Notes: a model not told the origin generated them from the sequence alone. A stretch of DNA of 64,000 bases from Candidatus Vondammii sp. HM_W22 (GCF_022530855.2 NZ_CP099567.1:682001-746000); one strand, 5' to 3'; numbered from the stretch's first letter, positions 1-10,509 are shown. Program-made: numbers and translations.

Positions 1-292
1 GCTTCTTTTCTACCTGCTGTTTACGCTTCAGATCCGCCAGTTTCTGCTCCTCTTTCCGGCGTTCTGATGCTTTTTCTTTTTTCCGTTTATCCTCAGCCTG
101 TTCCAGCTTTTTGACTTCAGCCTGCACTTTCGATTGGTCGATTACCTGCGCCTGAACCACATTCACATTCAAATTTGGCTGTTCGGGTTTCTTCAGCCAG
201 TCGACACCTACCACCATGAAGGTGACGATAACCAGATGCATTAGCACGGCAACCATCGCCGCCAGAGGGTTGCGTTTGAGAATCTGCAACAT
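1..292 (-). CDS. tolA: TolA, N-terminal part (runs off window)
   Basis: This is the N-terminal part of TolA, the inner-membrane-anchored periplasm-spanning protein of the Tol-Pal envelope system. The ATG is at 292-290 and the frame stays open to the window edge, giving 97 residues. A short cytoplasmic stretch (MLQILKRNP) precedes one hydrophobic segment at about residues 10-33. A Lys/Glu/Gln-rich region follows and looks like the start of the long helical domain II. The gene lies 7 bp after tolR in the usual tolQ-tolR-tolA order. The C-terminal domain is outside the window. Confidence 0.9.
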   Translation of the reverse strand, partial: MLQILKRNPLAAMVAVLMHLVIVTFMVVGVDWLKKPEQPNLNVNVVQAQVIDQSKVQAEVKKLEQAEDKRKKEKASERRKEEQKLADLKRKQQVEKK

Positions 293-299
293 CAAGCAG

Positions 300-728
300 T
301 TACCGTTCCGGCGATTCGGTGATCAGGCCCACATTGGGTGCGCCTGCAGCCTGTAACAACACCATCGCCTCCACCACCCGGCCATAGTCTACATTTCGAT
401 CCCCTTTCACCATAATCGGGGTCCGGGGTTTATAGCGGAGTACCGCAGCCACCCGGGCCATCAGGGTATCCGCATCCACCGGGGCGTTTTTCCCTTCGCC
501 CACATCAATGAAAAAGTCACCAGTGGCGTTGACCGACACCACCACCGGGTCATCAGCCTCTGCGGGCAGAGGCTCGGAATCCGCCAATGGCAAATCCACC
601 TTCACACCCTGGGTCAGCAATGGCGCAGTAATCATAAAGATCACCAGCAGCACCAGCATCACATCGATGTAGGGAACCACATTGATCTCAGCCATGGGTT
701 TACGCTTAATTCTGTGCTGCCTGCTCAT
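300..728 (-). CDS. tolR: TolR, Tol-Pal proton-channel subunit
   Basis: TolR is an ExbD/TolR-family inner-membrane protein that works with TolQ to turn proton motive force into movement of TolA. The first 20 residues carry the family hallmark MAEINVVPYIDVMLVLLVIF, including the membrane Asp. The rest is a periplasmic domain ending VGLITESPER. I chose the ATG at 728 (MSRQHRIKRK) rather than an upstream in-frame ATG at 743, because the basic N-terminus then starts the protein as in the family. It lies between tolQ and tolA in a tight operon. Confidence 0.93.
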   Translation of the reverse strand: MSRQHRIKRKPMAEINVVPYIDVMLVLLVIFMITAPLLTQGVKVDLPLADSEPLPAEADDPVVVSVNATGDFFIDVGEGKNAPVDADTLMARVAAVLRYKPRTPIMVKGDRNVDYGRVVEAMVLLQAAGAPNVGLITESPER

Positions 729-773
729 AGGCTCTCCGCCCACTTAAGGGGAGACTGAAGCAAGAAAACCTGA

Positions 774-1448
774 TCAGACATGTGCCTGCCTTTGCAGAAT
801 GCTGGTGAACTCGTCAAGAAAGTCTTCATAGCGGCTGTTAAGCCGCTCGGCATCATTTGAGTAGCGGTTATAGGCCACCACCGCAGGAATCGCGGCAAAC
901 AGGCCCATGGCCGTTGCAATCAACGCCTCTGCAATACCCGGAGCCACCAGTGAGAGAGTGGCCTGTTTCACGTTACCCAGGGCACGAAACGAATTCATAA
1001 TGCCCCAAACAGTGCCGAACAGTCCGACATAGGGGCTGGTGGAGCCGACAGTGGCGAGAAAAGAGAGGTTGGTCTCCAGTCCATTCATCTCTCTGCTCAG
1101 GGCGACATACATGGAGCGCCGCGCCCCTTCCACCACAGCCATAGGCTCAATATCCGTGTTTTTCTTCAGCCGGGTAAACTCTCTGAAACCGGCGTGAAAG
1201 ATACTCGCCATACCGGATTTATCTTCGCTCTCTCGCTCCACTGCATGATACAGCTCGCCCAGATCACCACCGGACCAGAAGCGCTGCTCAAATGCGTCAG
1301 CCGCCTTGCGGGCCTTTTTCAGCACTCTGGCCCGGTCGAAAATCATTGTCCATGAAATCACCGAGGCGAGAAGCAGAGAAGCCATCACCAGTTGCACCAG
1401 GGGGCTGGCATTGATTACCAGCTGTATGAAGGAGAGATCATTGGGCAT
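774..1448 (-). CDS. tolQ: TolQ, Tol-Pal motor subunit
   Basis: TolQ is a MotA/TolQ/ExbB-family inner-membrane protein forming the proton channel with TolR. It has about 224 residues and three hydrophobic segments: one near the N-terminus (ASPLVQLVMASLLLASVISW) and two in the C-terminal half around VGSTSPYVGLFGTVWGIM and ALIATAMGLFAAIPAVVAYN. These are the conserved channel helices. The ATG at 1448 is preferred over a TTG six bases upstream. The start overlaps the end of ybgC by 11 bp, so the two are translationally linked. Confidence 0.94.
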   Translation of the reverse strand: MPNDLSFIQLVINASPLVQLVMASLLLASVISWTMIFDRARVLKKARKAADAFEQRFWSGGDLGELYHAVERESEDKSGMASIFHAGFREFTRLKKNTDIEPMAVVEGARRSMYVALSREMNGLETNLSFLATVGSTSPYVGLFGTVWGIMNSFRALGNVKQATLSLVAPGIAEALIATAMGLFAAIPAVVAYNRYSNDAERLNSRYEDFLDEFTSILQRQAHV

Positions 1449-1848
1449 CGGCAATCACCGCTAACAGAGTTTCAGGGATAAGTTTGGGACGGAAACGGGC
1501 GGCATCGATACAGGCGACCTGTACCTCGCCGCTGCAGAGTAGCTGCCCATTAGCCTCTCTGGTGATTTTCTGCTGGAACGTCAAACTAGCTTTTCCCCTT
1601 GTTTTAATTCTGGCACTCACTATCAAGGCATCGTTGAGGCGGGCCGGTTGTTTAAAATCTGTCTCTACACGGCGTACTGCAAACAGAATCCCCTCTTTTT
1701 GTAGAAGTTCATCCTGCTCAAACCCCAGAGCCCGCAGCCACTCGGTGCGTGCACGTTCCATAAATTTAAGATAATTGGCGTGGTAAACTACACCACAGGA
1801 ATCTGTGTCTTCGTAGTAGACCCTGACCGGCCAAAGAAATTCCTTCAT
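1438..1848 (-). CDS. ybgC: YbgC-type acyl-CoA thioesterase
   Basis: This is a hot-dog-fold thioesterase of the tol-pal-associated YbgC family, which hydrolyses acyl-CoA thioesters. The signature YYEDTDSCGVVYHANYLKF lies near the N-terminus and contains the catalytic Asp and the substrate-binding Tyr/His region. Length (about 136 residues) fits the family. The ATG at 1848 is used; an in-frame GTG at 1857 is an alternative and neither has a clear Shine-Dalgarno sequence. It is the first gene of ybgC-tolQRA and lies about 60 bp after ruvB. Confidence 0.93.
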   Translation of the reverse strand: MKEFLWPVRVYYEDTDSCGVVYHANYLKFMERARTEWLRALGFEQDELLQKEGILFAVRRVETDFKQPARLNDALIVSARIKTRGKASLTFQQKITREANGQLLCSGEVQVACIDAARFRPKLIPETLLAVIADAQ

Positions 1849-1911
1849 AGAGGTCACAATTTTAAGGTTTATTCAGCGTTATCTCGTGGATTGCTCTGAA
1901 TTGACATGCAT

Positions 1912-2961
1912 TTACTCTTCAAACAAATCTGCGTCACCGGGAACAGTCCCGACTCCGTCATCCTTCGGTATCAGACCAAAATGGATATAGGCTGCTTTGG
2001 TGGCCACTCTGCCGCGAGGGGTGCGCATCAGAAAACCCTGTTGAATCAGATAGGGCTCGAGGACATCCTCTATGGTACCCCGCTCTTCGCCAATAGCCGC
2101 TGCTAGGCTATCCACGCCGACAGGACCGCCATCAAACTTTTTAATCACCGCTGACAGCAGCTTGCGATCCATAATATCGAAACCATAGCCGTCCACTTTC
2201 AGCATGCCAAGCGCTTTGTCGGCCACATCGGCCGTCACTTTTCCCTCGGCCTTGACCTGTGCATAATCACGAACCCGGCGAAGCAGGCGGTTGGCAATTC
2301 TCGGGGTTCCACGGGATCGACAGGCGATCTCTCTGGCACCCTCTTCATCCGTCTCGATATTAAGAATTCTCGACGAACGTTTAACAATGTGGGTCAGATC
2401 CTCGTGAGAGTAGAACTCCAGACGCTGAACAATGCCGAAACGATCACGCAGCGGCGAGGTCAGCAGCCCAGCTCGGGTTGTCGCGCCGATCAGGGTGAAA
2501 GGCAGCAGATCCAGCTTAATGGAGCGGGCCGCGGGCCCTTCGCCAATCATGATATCCAGCTGATAGTCCTCCATCGCGGGATAGAGCACCTCTTCCACCA
2601 CCGGAGAGAGACGGTGAATCTCATCCACGAACAGGACATCGTGGGGCTCCAGGTTGGTAAGCAGTGCCGCAAGGTCTCCGGGACGCTCCAGTACAGGCCC
2701 TGAGGTCTGACGCAGGTTAACGCCCATCTCGTTGGCGATGATGTGGGCCAGTGTTGTCTTGCCCAACCCGGGGGGACCGAAGATCAGCACATGGTCAAGG
2801 GCCTCTTCCCGGTTACGGGCAGCCGGAATAAAGATCTCCATCTGCTCCCGCACCACTGGCTGACCGACATAGTTCTCCAGTTTTTTCGGGCGAATGGCTC
2901 GGTCCATTGCGGCATCGTCGCTATCTGCCTCGGCGTTGATAATTCTATCGACTCCACTCAT
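1912..2961 (-). CDS. ruvB: RuvB, Holliday junction branch-migration ATPase
   Basis: RuvB is the hexameric AAA+ motor that drives branch migration of Holliday junctions with RuvA. The 349-residue protein has Walker A ([10 protein letters not shown]), Walker B (LFVDEIHRL), the sensor/arginine-finger region [17 protein letters not shown], and the C-terminal winged-helix DNA-binding domain ([17 protein letters not shown]). It starts at [11 protein letters not shown], one base after the ruvA stop. Length and motifs are normal. Confidence 0.97.
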   Translation of the reverse strand: MSGVDRIINAEADSDDAAMDRAIRPKKLENYVGQPVVREQMEIFIPAARNREEALDHVLIFGPPGLGKTTLAHIIANEMGVNLRQTSGPVLERPGDLAALLTNLEPHDVLFVDEIHRLSPVVEEVLYPAMEDYQLDIMIGEGPAARSIKLDLLPFTLIGATTRAGLLTSPLRDRFGIVQRLEFYSHEDLTHIVKRSSRILNIETDEEGAREIACRSRGTPRIANRLLRRVRDYAQVKAEGKVTADVADKALGMLKVDGYGFDIMDRKLLSAVIKKFDGGPVGVDSLAAAIGEERGTIEDVLEPYLIQQGFLMRTPRGRVATKAAYIHFGLIPKDDGVGTVPGDADLFEE

Positions 2962-2962
2962 G

Positions 2963-3574
2963 CTAGCTCACCGCCATCGACTTCAGTGCCTGACGGATAA
3001 TCTCTTCACTGGTGAGTCCTTCGTTGTTTATCGAACGCACCATCCGGCTCGCTTCGTTGGGCTTGTAGCCCAGGGCGATCAGCGCTCCGACGGCATCGGA
3101 AACAGGGTTGTTTTCCACCGCCCCTCTTGCCGGGAGCTTGTTGATGGCCATGCCGCCACTTTTCAACTCCAGCTTGTCCAACCGGTCACGCATCTCGACA
3201 ATCAACCGCTCTGCGGTCTTTTTGCCGATTCCGGGGATACGTACGAGTGCCGCACTGTCGGCACTGTGAATGCAGTTGGCAAACTCATCCGAGTTCATAC
3301 CGGAGAGAATCGCCAGGGCCATTTTTGCACCGACACCGCTTACTTTCAGCAAAGAGCGGAACAGTGCGCGATCTGACTCATTGGCAAAACCGTAAAGCAC
3401 ATGGGCATCGTCCCTGATCGCCAGATGGGTGGAAAGTGTTACCGGCTCTCCCTGGGCTGGCATATCGTAAAATGCCGCTAGGGGCAGCTCCAGTTCGTAA
3501 CCCACGCCATCCACATCCACCATCATATAGGGTGGCTGCTTATAGACGATCTCACCTCTCAATCGACCGATCAT
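2963..3574 (-). CDS. ruvA: RuvA, Holliday junction-binding protein
   Basis: RuvA binds the four-way junction as a tetramer and loads RuvB. The 203-residue protein begins [20 protein letters not shown], which is the OB-fold domain. Two helix-hairpin-helix regions follow ([16 protein letters not shown] and [16 protein letters not shown]). The C-terminal RuvB-contacting domain contains [19 protein letters not shown]. It lies in the normal ruvC-ruvA-ruvB order with only a few bases between genes. Confidence 0.97.
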   Translation of the reverse strand: MIGRLRGEIVYKQPPYMMVDVDGVGYELELPLAAFYDMPAQGEPVTLSTHLAIRDDAHVLYGFANESDRALFRSLLKVSGVGAKMALAILSGMNSDEFANCIHSADSAALVRIPGIGKKTAERLIVEMRDRLDKLELKSGGMAINKLPARGAVENNPVSDAVGALIALGYKPNEASRMVRSINNEGLTSEEIIRQALKSMAVS

Positions 3575-3579
3575 CAGCC

Positions 3580-4084
3580 TCAGCCTCCCCGGCTCCGGCT
3601 ACGGGGTAACTGCTGCAGCGTTGTGTTGGCATGTGCGTGACTCAGTGCCACTGCCAAGGCATCGGATTCATCTACGGCCATCTTCTGATTCAGGTTGAGG
3701 ATATGTTTCACCATGTGCTGCACTTGATTGTCTGCACCGCCTGATCCCACCAACGACTGTTTGATCATTCTGGGGGTGTATTCAAATACCTGGATCTTGG
3801 CTGTGGCGCAGGCACAGATTGCCGCCCCCCGGGCCTGGCCCAGTTTAAGTGCGGATGCCGCGTTTTTCCCCATAAATACCTGTTCTATGGCCATCTCATC
3901 TCGGCTTGTAATCGGCAACCACGGCTGCCAATTGACAAAAAATCTGGCCGAGCCGCTGGGGAAAATCGTCCCCGGAAAGGCGAATACAACCGCTGGTGAC
4001 ATGAATGCTGCGACTACCATCGCTCTCGATCACGCCATAACCGGTGACACGGGAGCCGGGGTCAATGCCGAGTATTCGGTGCAT
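3580..4084 (-). pseudogene. ruvC: RuvC resolvase, one-base frameshift
   Basis: RuvC is the endonuclease that resolves Holliday junctions. The first 62 residues (starting [20 protein letters not shown], with the catalytic Asp in GIDPG) end at an in-frame TGA at 3896-3898. The rest continues in another frame as [20 protein letters not shown] and runs to 3580, including the acidic active-site region [17 protein letters not shown]. Removing one base (the T at about 3901 on the plus strand) restores one RuvC of normal length. Every other part is conserved, so this is either a very recent mutation or an error in the sequence. The start overlaps the yebC stop by one base. Confidence 0.88.
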
Positions 4085-4830
4085 CAACCGATGGCGTCCA
4101 GAATCTCATCGGATATATCGGCATTGGTATAGACATCCTGGACATCGTCCAGATCTTCCAGCACATCCACCATCCGCAGCAGTTTCTCTGCCGTATCCCG
4201 ATCCAGTTTAGCCAGAGTGGTTGCGCTGAAAGTCATCTCTGCATGATCCGGCGCCAGACCGGAGGCAACGATGGCATCATTAACCGTGCTGAAATTATCC
4301 GGCGACGTCACCACTTCCACCGAACCATCGTCATGGGTGATAACATCTTCTGCACCTGCCTCCAGGGCAGCCTCCATGATGGTATCTTCGTTAGCATCGG
4401 GACCAAAGCTGATAATGCCCTGTTTGCTGAACATGTAGGAGACAGAGCCGTCAGTGCCCAGATTGCCACCCGCCTTGGTGAAGGCATGGCGTACCTCGGA
4501 GGCGGTACGGTTGCGGTTATCGGTCATGCAGTCAACAATGACCGCCGTCCCACCAGGGCCATAGCCCTCGTAACGCAGTTCGTCATAGCTATCCATGTCA
4601 TCGCCGCCTGTGCCACGTTTGATGGCACGGTCGATGGTGTCCTTGGGCACATTCGCACCATTGGCCTTGTCCAGAGCCAGCCGCAGACGCGGGTTGGCGT
4701 CAGCATCGCCTCCGCCCGCCTTGGCGGCAACCATCACCTCCCGCAGGAGTTTGGTCCAGATTTTTCCGCGCTTTTTGTCATTGGCCGCTTTCTTGTGTTT
4801 GATGTTGGCCCATTTACTGTGTCCGGCCAT
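4084..4830 (-). CDS. yebC: YebC/PmpR-family protein
   Basis: This 248-residue protein belongs to the YebC/TACO1 family, whose members act as transcriptional regulators or, as shown more recently for some, as translation factors at difficult proline stretches. The N-terminus [20 protein letters not shown] is the family signature, and the acidic C-terminus ends [16 protein letters not shown]. It lies directly upstream of ruvC, the common gammaproteobacterial arrangement, so it is likely the promoter-proximal gene of this operon. Confidence 0.95.
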   Translation of the reverse strand: MAGHSKWANIKHKKAANDKKRGKIWTKLLREVMVAAKAGGGDADANPRLRLALDKANGANVPKDTIDRAIKRGTGGDDMDSYDELRYEGYGPGGTAVIVDCMTDNRNRTASEVRHAFTKAGGNLGTDGSVSYMFSKQGIISFGPDANEDTIMEAALEAGAEDVITHDDGSVEVVTSPDNFSTVNDAIVASGLAPDHAEMTFSATTLAKLDRDTAEKLLRMVDVLEDLDDVQDVYTNADISDEILDAIG

Positions 4831-4876
4831 GATTACCTCTTATAATTCAGTTGGCCGGGAGTTTACCATTCCCATC

Positions 4877-5380
4877 CTAAAAATTCCCTTGTCGTATGAA
4901 CCCAGCCATAGATCGGGCAACCTCGCCAGAAAACAGCAGGCTCATATGCCCCACATTGAGGCTGCAAAAAGCTGTTGCGCCGGGAAGATATGTCTCCTCA
5001 ACCGCGACTGTGCCATTACTCTCTCCCTGCAATCCACGGTCCAGACTGCGGCCCAGCAGAGGCTTCAGCCAGTCATGATTCGGCATATTCTTGGTTACGC
5101 CACTTCCCTGAACGGGAGAGTCAAGCACCACCACGCGACCTGGCGGCTGCCCGGAAAAAAGATCAAACAGATGCAGCAAAACAAGTCCACCCAAACTATA
5201 GGTCGCCAGATGAACAGTCTCTGCATCGAGCCGTTGGATGAATTCCGCCAGTTTTCGGGCATTCGCCGGTGGCGGCTCCGTCAATGATTTGTGGCGAAGG
5301 TAGTGAATAGCAAGACCTTCAGCCGATAACCGCCGGCCAAGCAGCAACATCTTCAGCCCTTTCATCCAGATACCATACAT
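4877..5380 (-). pseudogene. Alpha/beta hydrolase, 5' end missing
   Basis: The 167-residue frame resembles an alpha/beta-hydrolase of the esterase/lipase type. YGIWMKGLKMLLLGRRL matches the region just after the oxyanion strand. ATYSLGGLVLLHL is the nucleophile elbow (S in YSLGG). LNVGHMSLLFSGEVARSMAGF supplies the C-terminal His. Family members usually have a leading strand ending in HG before the first Trp-Met; here the frame starts at MYGIWM, some 10 bases from the end of a decayed IS5-type element. I infer that the insertion removed the first codons. Whether the short ATG frame is still expressed cannot be told. Confidence 0.6.
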
Positions 5381-5389
5381 TCAGATAAG

Positions 5390-6512
5390 GGAGTCTCTAA
5401 AAACCTTCCAAAACCAGCGATAAATGTAGTAACCAACTCAACCCGTTGATAAAAGCCATGCAACCGAGTTTTTTGATCATCAAGACTAACTTGAACTCCC
5501 TGAGCAACTGGGAGACCCGCTGCCAAAGTTGGAAAGGACCGTAGACCGGGAGGCTTTTCGGGTATTGTTGTGCTCAGTTTGTAAAAATAGTGATCCCAGT
5601 AAAGGCGGGCGTCCACCTTACGATGCGGTACTGATGTTCAAGGTGCGGGTACTACAGCATTTATTCAATCTGAACGATGATCAAACAGAGTTCCAGATTC
5701 GGGATCGCTATAGCTTTTGTCGTTTTCTGGGGTTAAGCCCGGAAGGTAAGGTGCCCGATGCCAGAATGGTTTGGGTATATCGTGAGCGCCTGAAAGAACG
5801 GGGCCTTGTTGATAAACTCTTTTCAGAACTGTTGATCCAGATTGATGCAGCAGGTTTCAGTGCTCGGAAGGGACAGATTGCAGATGCCGTTATCGTTCCA
5901 GTACCCGGGCAACGCAATACGCGAGAGGAAAATAGGCAAATCAAATATGGGGACAGCCCTGAGGCATGGAGTGATAACAAACGCCGCCAAAAGGATGTTG
6001 AAGCCTGCTGGACTAAGAAGCATGGTAAATCCACCATGGGTACAAAAAACACATCAGCATAGACCGGAAGCACAAGGTCACTCGCAAGTATGCCATCACA
6101 TCAGCTGAGGCTCATGGTAGCCAAGTCTTCGAGTAACTGCTGGATGAGAACAACAGTAATGGCAGTGTCTGGGCCGATTCTGCTTACCGCAGTCATATTC
6201 ATCGCAAGTCGACACGCAAACGCCCCTTGAATGAACGGGAGCAAGAGGCAGACCGAAAACGATCAAAAGTCCGGGCTCGAGTTGAGCACGTGTTTGCCCA
6301 GCAGGCCAATCGACTAGTGCACAGCATCGGGCAAGTCAGGCCGACGTGAAGATGGGTATGATGAATTTGGTGTGCAGCATGGGTCGATTGGTGTAGCTGG
6401 CCGGATAAAGCGAACCATGGATATGGATGCTGCCAGAAAAATGAGCGTGAAGATACCGGACTCTCCAGATTTGCTAGAGACTATTGGCTTTTGTCGGTTT
6501 TTTTAGAGGTTT
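5390..6512 (+). mobile_element. Decayed IS5-family element
   Basis: Remains of an IS5-type (DUF772/DDE) insertion sequence. Transposase coding starts near 5459 (reads FFDHQD, then an in-frame stop) and continues as ELPEQLGDPLPKLERTVDRE. The longest open piece, 5529-6062, contains KGGRPPYDAVLMFKVRVLQ and the first catalytic region IADAVIVPVPGQRN. After a frameshift the C-terminal part is readable to about 6390 (VWADSAYRSHIHRKSTRKRP and RSKVRARVEHVFAQQANRLV), with further stops. Imperfect ends are visible at about 5391 (TCTCTAAAAACC) and, inverted, at about 6512. The transposase is not functional. Confidence 0.75.
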
Positions 6513-6700
6513 CCTTTGCTTTGCTGATCCTTATTCCCTCCGGCAACGGGGTACCAATGAGAATGCCAATGGGTTGCTACGTCATTACTTTTCTAAAGGG
6601 ATCTATTGGCGAAAAGATCACTGATCTAATGCTTGCAACTGTGGTGGAAAAGCTCAACAATCGACCTCGAAAATGCCTCAATTATCAGATTCAGTGAAGT
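6513..6700 (+). mobile_element. IS30-family transposase C-terminal remnant
   Basis: A 3'-terminal scrap of an IS30-type transposase. The frames at 6540-6690 read, across one shift, GTNENANGLLRHYFSKG followed by VVEKLNNRPRKCLNYQ. These match the conserved C-terminal block of the family (NENTNGLLR...NRPRKCLNY). Nothing of the N-terminal or central parts is present. It directly abuts the end of the IS5-type element and precedes mnmG by about 60 bp. Confidence 0.72.
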
Positions 6701-6759
6701 TTCTGAAGAGTGTAGGTGATGTACTTACAACTTGAATCTACCACTTTATAAAAAGAGCG

Positions 6760-8661
6760 ATGTTACATACCGATAGATATGATGTGATTGTAGTGGGTGG
6801 CGGACATGCCGGTACCGAAGCGGCATTGGCCGCGGCACGGATGGGTGCCCGAACCCTGCTGCTGAGCCATAATATCGAGACTCTAGGGAAGATGAGCTGC
6901 AATCCGGCAATCGGCGGTATTGGCAAGGGCCATCTGGTAAAAGAGGTGGACGCCCTGGGTGGGATAATGGGTCATGCTGCCGACCTGGGGGGCATCCAGT
7001 TTCGCATCCTCAACTCCCGCAAGGGACCGGCAGTCCGTGCCACCCGCGCCCAGGCGGATCGTCTGCTCTACAAAGCAGCGGTGCGCTATGCGCTGGAAAA
7101 TCAGCCAAATCTCGATCTTTTTCAGCAGGCAGTGGATGACCTGATAATTGAGAAAGAGCAGGTGACCGGTGTGGTGACACAGATGGGTCTGTGCTTTGCC
7201 GCCCCGGCGGTGGTGATCACCACGGGTACTTTTCTTGGTGGCCGTATCCACATTGGCCTCAACAACTATCAGGGTGGACGTGCTGGTGATTCGCCTGCGA
7301 ATGCATTGGCAGTGCGACTGCGTGAGCTTCCCTTTAATGTTGAGCGGTTGAAAACAGGGACGCCTCCCCGTATCGATAGTCGCAGTATCGACTATAGCCA
7401 ACTCCAGGAGCAGCCGGGAGATACGCCATTGCCGGTATTTTCTTTTATCGGCTCGGCGGATCAACATCCGCAGCAGGTGAGTTGCAATATCACCTACACT
7501 AATGAGCGCACTCACGAAATAATCCGCGGTGGTATGTCGCGTTCGCCAATGTACACGGGGGTGATCGAAGGTGTGGGGCCCCGCTACTGTCCCTCTATCG
7601 AAGACAAGGTGGTCCGTTTTGCCGACAAAACAGGCCATCAGATCTTTGTTGAGCCTGAGGGCCTCACCAGCAATGAGGTCTATCCCAACGGTATCTCCAC
7701 TTCTCTCCCTTTTGATGTTCAGTATGAACTTGTCCGCTCCATGGAAGGGTTTGGGAATGCGCGCATCACCCGCCCCGGTTACGCAATTGAATATGACTTT
7801 TTCGACCCGAGGGACCTGCGTTCCAGCCTTGAAACAAAATTCATTGATGGCCTTTTTTTTGCCGGGCAGATCAATGGCACTACAGGCTACGAAGAGGCGG
7901 CAGCTCAGGGGCTTCTTGCGGGTCTGAATGCGGTGCTGAAGATCAGAGGCCAGGAGAGTTGGTGCCCACGTCGTGATGAGGCCTACCTAGGCGTATTGGT
8001 CGATGACTTGAACATCCAAGGGACAAAAGAGCCCTATCGCATGTTCACCAGCCGGGCAGAGTTTCGCCTGTTGCTTCGGGAAGATAATGCTGACCTACGC
8101 CTGACCGAAAAAGGGCGTGAGCTTGGGCTGGTTCCCGATCTGCGTTGGCAATTATTCGAAAAGAAACGGGAGGCGATCGAACAGGAGCGGCAGCGTTTGA
8201 ATAATATTTGGATACAGCCAGGCAGCGGCAAGGCGGAACAAGCAGTGTTGGAGATGAAAAGTCCTGTCTCTAAAGAGACCCGAGCACTTGATATGCTCGC
8301 CAGGCCGGAAGTGACCTATGCCGGGCTGATGAACCTGTCTGCAATTGGGCCGGGCGTGGCGGATATCCGGGTATCGGAGCAACTGGAGATACAGGCAAAA
8401 TATGCCGGCTACATTCAACGGCAGCAGATAGAGATTGATCGGCTGCGCAGTAAAGAAGCGGTGAAACTGCCGGAGAGTTTCGATTTTGAAAAAGTTCGCG
8501 GCCTCTCTTCTGAAGCCCGGGAAAAGTTGATCAAGGGCCGCCCTGCCACCATCGGTCAGGCAGGCCGTATCCCCGGCATGACTCCGGTAGCGATCTCCTT
8601 GCTGTTAATCCATCTCAAACGTAAATCATCCCCCTCCCTTGTTTCCAAAGATGCGGGTTAG
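6760..8661 (+). CDS. mnmG: MnmG (GidA), tRNA uridine-5 modification enzyme
   Basis: MnmG is an FAD protein that, with MnmE, installs carboxymethylaminomethyl groups on U34 of certain tRNAs. The 633-residue product has the FAD-binding Rossmann motif [19 protein letters not shown], the family signatures [20 protein letters not shown] and [20 protein letters not shown], and the C-terminal helical MnmE-binding domain. The start [15 protein letters not shown] fits the family. It is followed 21 bp later by rsmG, the classic gidAB pair. Confidence 0.97.
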   Translation: MLHTDRYDVIVVGGGHAGTEAALAAARMGARTLLLSHNIETLGKMSCNPAIGGIGKGHLVKEVDALGGIMGHAADLGGIQFRILNSRKGPAVRATRAQADRLLYKAAVRYALENQPNLDLFQQAVDDLIIEKEQVTGVVTQMGLCFAAPAVVITTGTFLGGRIHIGLNNYQGGRAGDSPANALAVRLRELPFNVERLKTGTPPRIDSRSIDYSQLQEQPGDTPLPVFSFIGSADQHPQQVSCNITYTNERTHEIIRGGMSRSPMYTGVIEGVGPRYCPSIEDKVVRFADKTGHQIFVEPEGLTSNEVYPNGISTSLPFDVQYELVRSMEGFGNARITRPGYAIEYDFFDPRDLRSSLETKFIDGLFFAGQINGTTGYEEAAAQGLLAGLNAVLKIRGQESWCPRRDEAYLGVLVDDLNIQGTKEPYRMFTSRAEFRLLLREDNADLRLTEKGRELGLVPDLRWQLFEKKREAIEQERQRLNNIWIQPGSGKAEQAVLEMKSPVSKETRALDMLARPEVTYAGLMNLSAIGPGVADIRVSEQLEIQAKYAGYIQRQQIEIDRLRSKEAVKLPESFDFEKVRGLSSEAREKLIKGRPATIGQAGRIPGMTPVAISLLLIHLKRKSSPSLVSKDAG

Positions 8662-8682
8662 GAAAAGAGCAGAACAGCAGAT

Positions 8683-9330
8683 ATGTCCTATTCTCAATCT
8701 CAATGGCAGCAGCAGTTACAAACAGGTCTGGATGAAATGGAAATTTCGCTGGGCAGGGAGGAGCAGCAAAAGCTATTGGATTATCTTGCCCTGTTAGTGA
8801 AATGGAACAAAGCCTTCAGCCTTACCGCCATTCGCGATCCTGAAGAGATGGTCTCCCGGCAGTTGCTGGACTCTTTCTCGATTCTAAAACTGGTGAAGGG
8901 TAATCATGTGCTGGATATAGGTACCGGACCTGGCTTGCCTGGAATACCTCTGGCTATTGCGCTACCCGAGAAACAATTTACTCTGCTCGATTCCAATGGA
9001 AAAAAGACCCGCTTCGTACAGCAGGCAATTACATCACTGGGTTTGAAAAATGCCAATGTCGTTCGCGAAAGAGTTGAGGCGTTTCAGCCTGGAATAGGAT
9101 ACGACACCATTACATCCAGGGCTTTTGCATCTTTGGCAAAAATAGTCCAGCTCACTTCCTATCTTATGGCTGATCTTGGTCGTCTGGTTGCCATGAAGGG
9201 TGTGGACCCAGTGGAAGAGAGAGATGAGCTAAAGATGACAGGAATGACGGTTGAGACTGTCAGGCTGTTTGTTCCACAAACCAGTGGAGAACGGCATGCT
9301 GTTCTTATCCATAGATCAGAGGCTTCCTAA
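8683..9330 (+). CDS. rsmG: RsmG (GidB), 16S rRNA m7G527 methyltransferase
   Basis: RsmG methylates G527 of 16S rRNA using S-adenosylmethionine. The 215-residue protein has KWNKAFSLTAIRDPEEMVSR in the N-terminal part, the SAM-binding motif VLDIGTGPGLPGIPLAIA, and SRAFASLAKIVQLTSYLM in the substrate-binding part. Length is normal. It lies 21 bp after mnmG and is probably cotranscribed. Confidence 0.96.
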   Translation: MSYSQSQWQQQLQTGLDEMEISLGREEQQKLLDYLALLVKWNKAFSLTAIRDPEEMVSRQLLDSFSILKLVKGNHVLDIGTGPGLPGIPLAIALPEKQFTLLDSNGKKTRFVQQAITSLGLKNANVVRERVEAFQPGIGYDTITSRAFASLAKIVQLTSYLMADLGRLVAMKGVDPVEERDELKMTGMTVETVRLFVPQTSGERHAVLIHRSEAS

Positions 9331-9443
9331 GTTCAACACATGCGTTTAGAAGATAGTTGTACACGATTATATCCAGAGAGTAGATTTGAGGTAATCGTGT
9401 AATATCTTCTGAATACGAATTAGCGATGCAGGAGTGGTAAAGA

Positions 9444-9700
9444 GTGAGTAACTCATTACAGAGCCAGTTGAAGAAGATGGGGCTAGTAACTGACGCGCAG
9501 GCGAACAAAGCGAAAAAAGAACAAAATCCAGGGAGAAAGGGAGAAGAAAAACCGCAAAGCGGTTATTGTCGATAAGAGTAAGCTTCTTGTAGAAGGCGCT
9601 GGCAAAAAATGCAGAGAGAGACCGGCATCTGAATTTGTAAAAAATGGAAGAGATCTGAAAAGAAAGCGATCCCAGCTCAGATAATACAGCTGATAGAAAT
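9444..9700 (+). pseudogene. DUF2058-family gene, interrupted
   Basis: A GTG start at 9444 preceded by GGAGTGGTAAA opens a frame reading VSNSLQSQLKKMGLVTDAQA. This resembles the N-terminus of DUF2058 (YaiL-like) nucleoprotein-type proteins, including the charged KAKKEQ stretch. A frameshift follows; the downstream frame still reads as the family's KAERDR...Q-rich helix (LAKNAERDRHLNL). The sequence stops matching exactly where an ISL3-type element starts at 9701. No C-terminal half is found on the other side, so the gene is dead. Confidence 0.5.
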
Positions 9701-10463
9701 GGCTCTTCCCCTAATAAGAGTGGATAGATTAACGTACCCCCTATGAGAGATAAAGATCTATACGCCCAGATCCTGGGTATCAGAGCCCTTGGCAGGTTAA
9801 CAGTGTAGAGTTGGCTCTGACAGAGGAGCAGCGAGAAGCGATAGAGAGTGTCTCCATGGTATGTGGCCAGCCTTTATCAATGCCACACGGGAAAGCCTGC
9901 CTAGGGCTGAAGAGAAGATTGTCTTTGGTAAATGCTATGTCGCCAAGTACCTCGGTGAGGCGGTAGACAAGGTACGCCGCCAAGAGCACAAAGCGAAGAC
10001 CCTAAAGGCAGCAAGTATGACTGGCTCTACAGCCCGGAGAATATGACGCGCAGACAGGAATTGCGGTTCAAGGCGCTACGTGACAGCACACTGGAGGCTG
10101 CCTGTGCCTGGGCGGTCAAAGAGTTTGCCATGTCATTCTCAAGACACGGGCAAGGAAAGGCTGGGAGCGGTGGTTGTCATGGGCAGTGCGCAGTGGTCTG
10201 GAGCCAATCAAGAAGGTGGCAGGAACAATCAAGGATCATCTGTGGGGAATATTGAACGCTGTTATTTTGCCGGCAGAAGGTCTCAACAGCCGGATCAAGA
10301 TGATCAAGGTGCGTAGCAAGATTTCCGCAACAGAAGCGGGTCTGTTTCGTTTTCTCAACAAGGAGCGGTTTGCCAAGGCAATCTACTTCCACCTTGGAGG
10401 GCTAAATCTTTATCCTGAGGGAGTGGTTGGGTGATACTTACTCTCTCGATTAGGGGGAGAGCC
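9701..10463 (+). mobile_element. ISL3-family element, copy 1, internally deleted
   Basis: The ends are inverted repeats, GGCTCTTCCCCTAAT at 9701 and its near-complement ATTAGGGGGAGAGCC ending at 10463. Inside are pieces of an ISL3-type transposase on the plus strand: the middle (AKYLGEAVDKVRRQEHKAK), a block reading as RRQELRFKALRD, and the C-terminus (frame 10174-10434: EPIKKVAGTIKDHLWGILNA ... HLGGLNLYPEGVVG). The N-terminal zinc-finger part is absent. A second, longer copy lies at 24358-25379 on the other strand and a third fragment at about 62.7-63.4 kb. Confidence 0.8.
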
Positions 10464-10509
10464 ATATTATTTAGGAGAGCCCCTAATTCAATATTACCTC
10501 AGCATGCTC

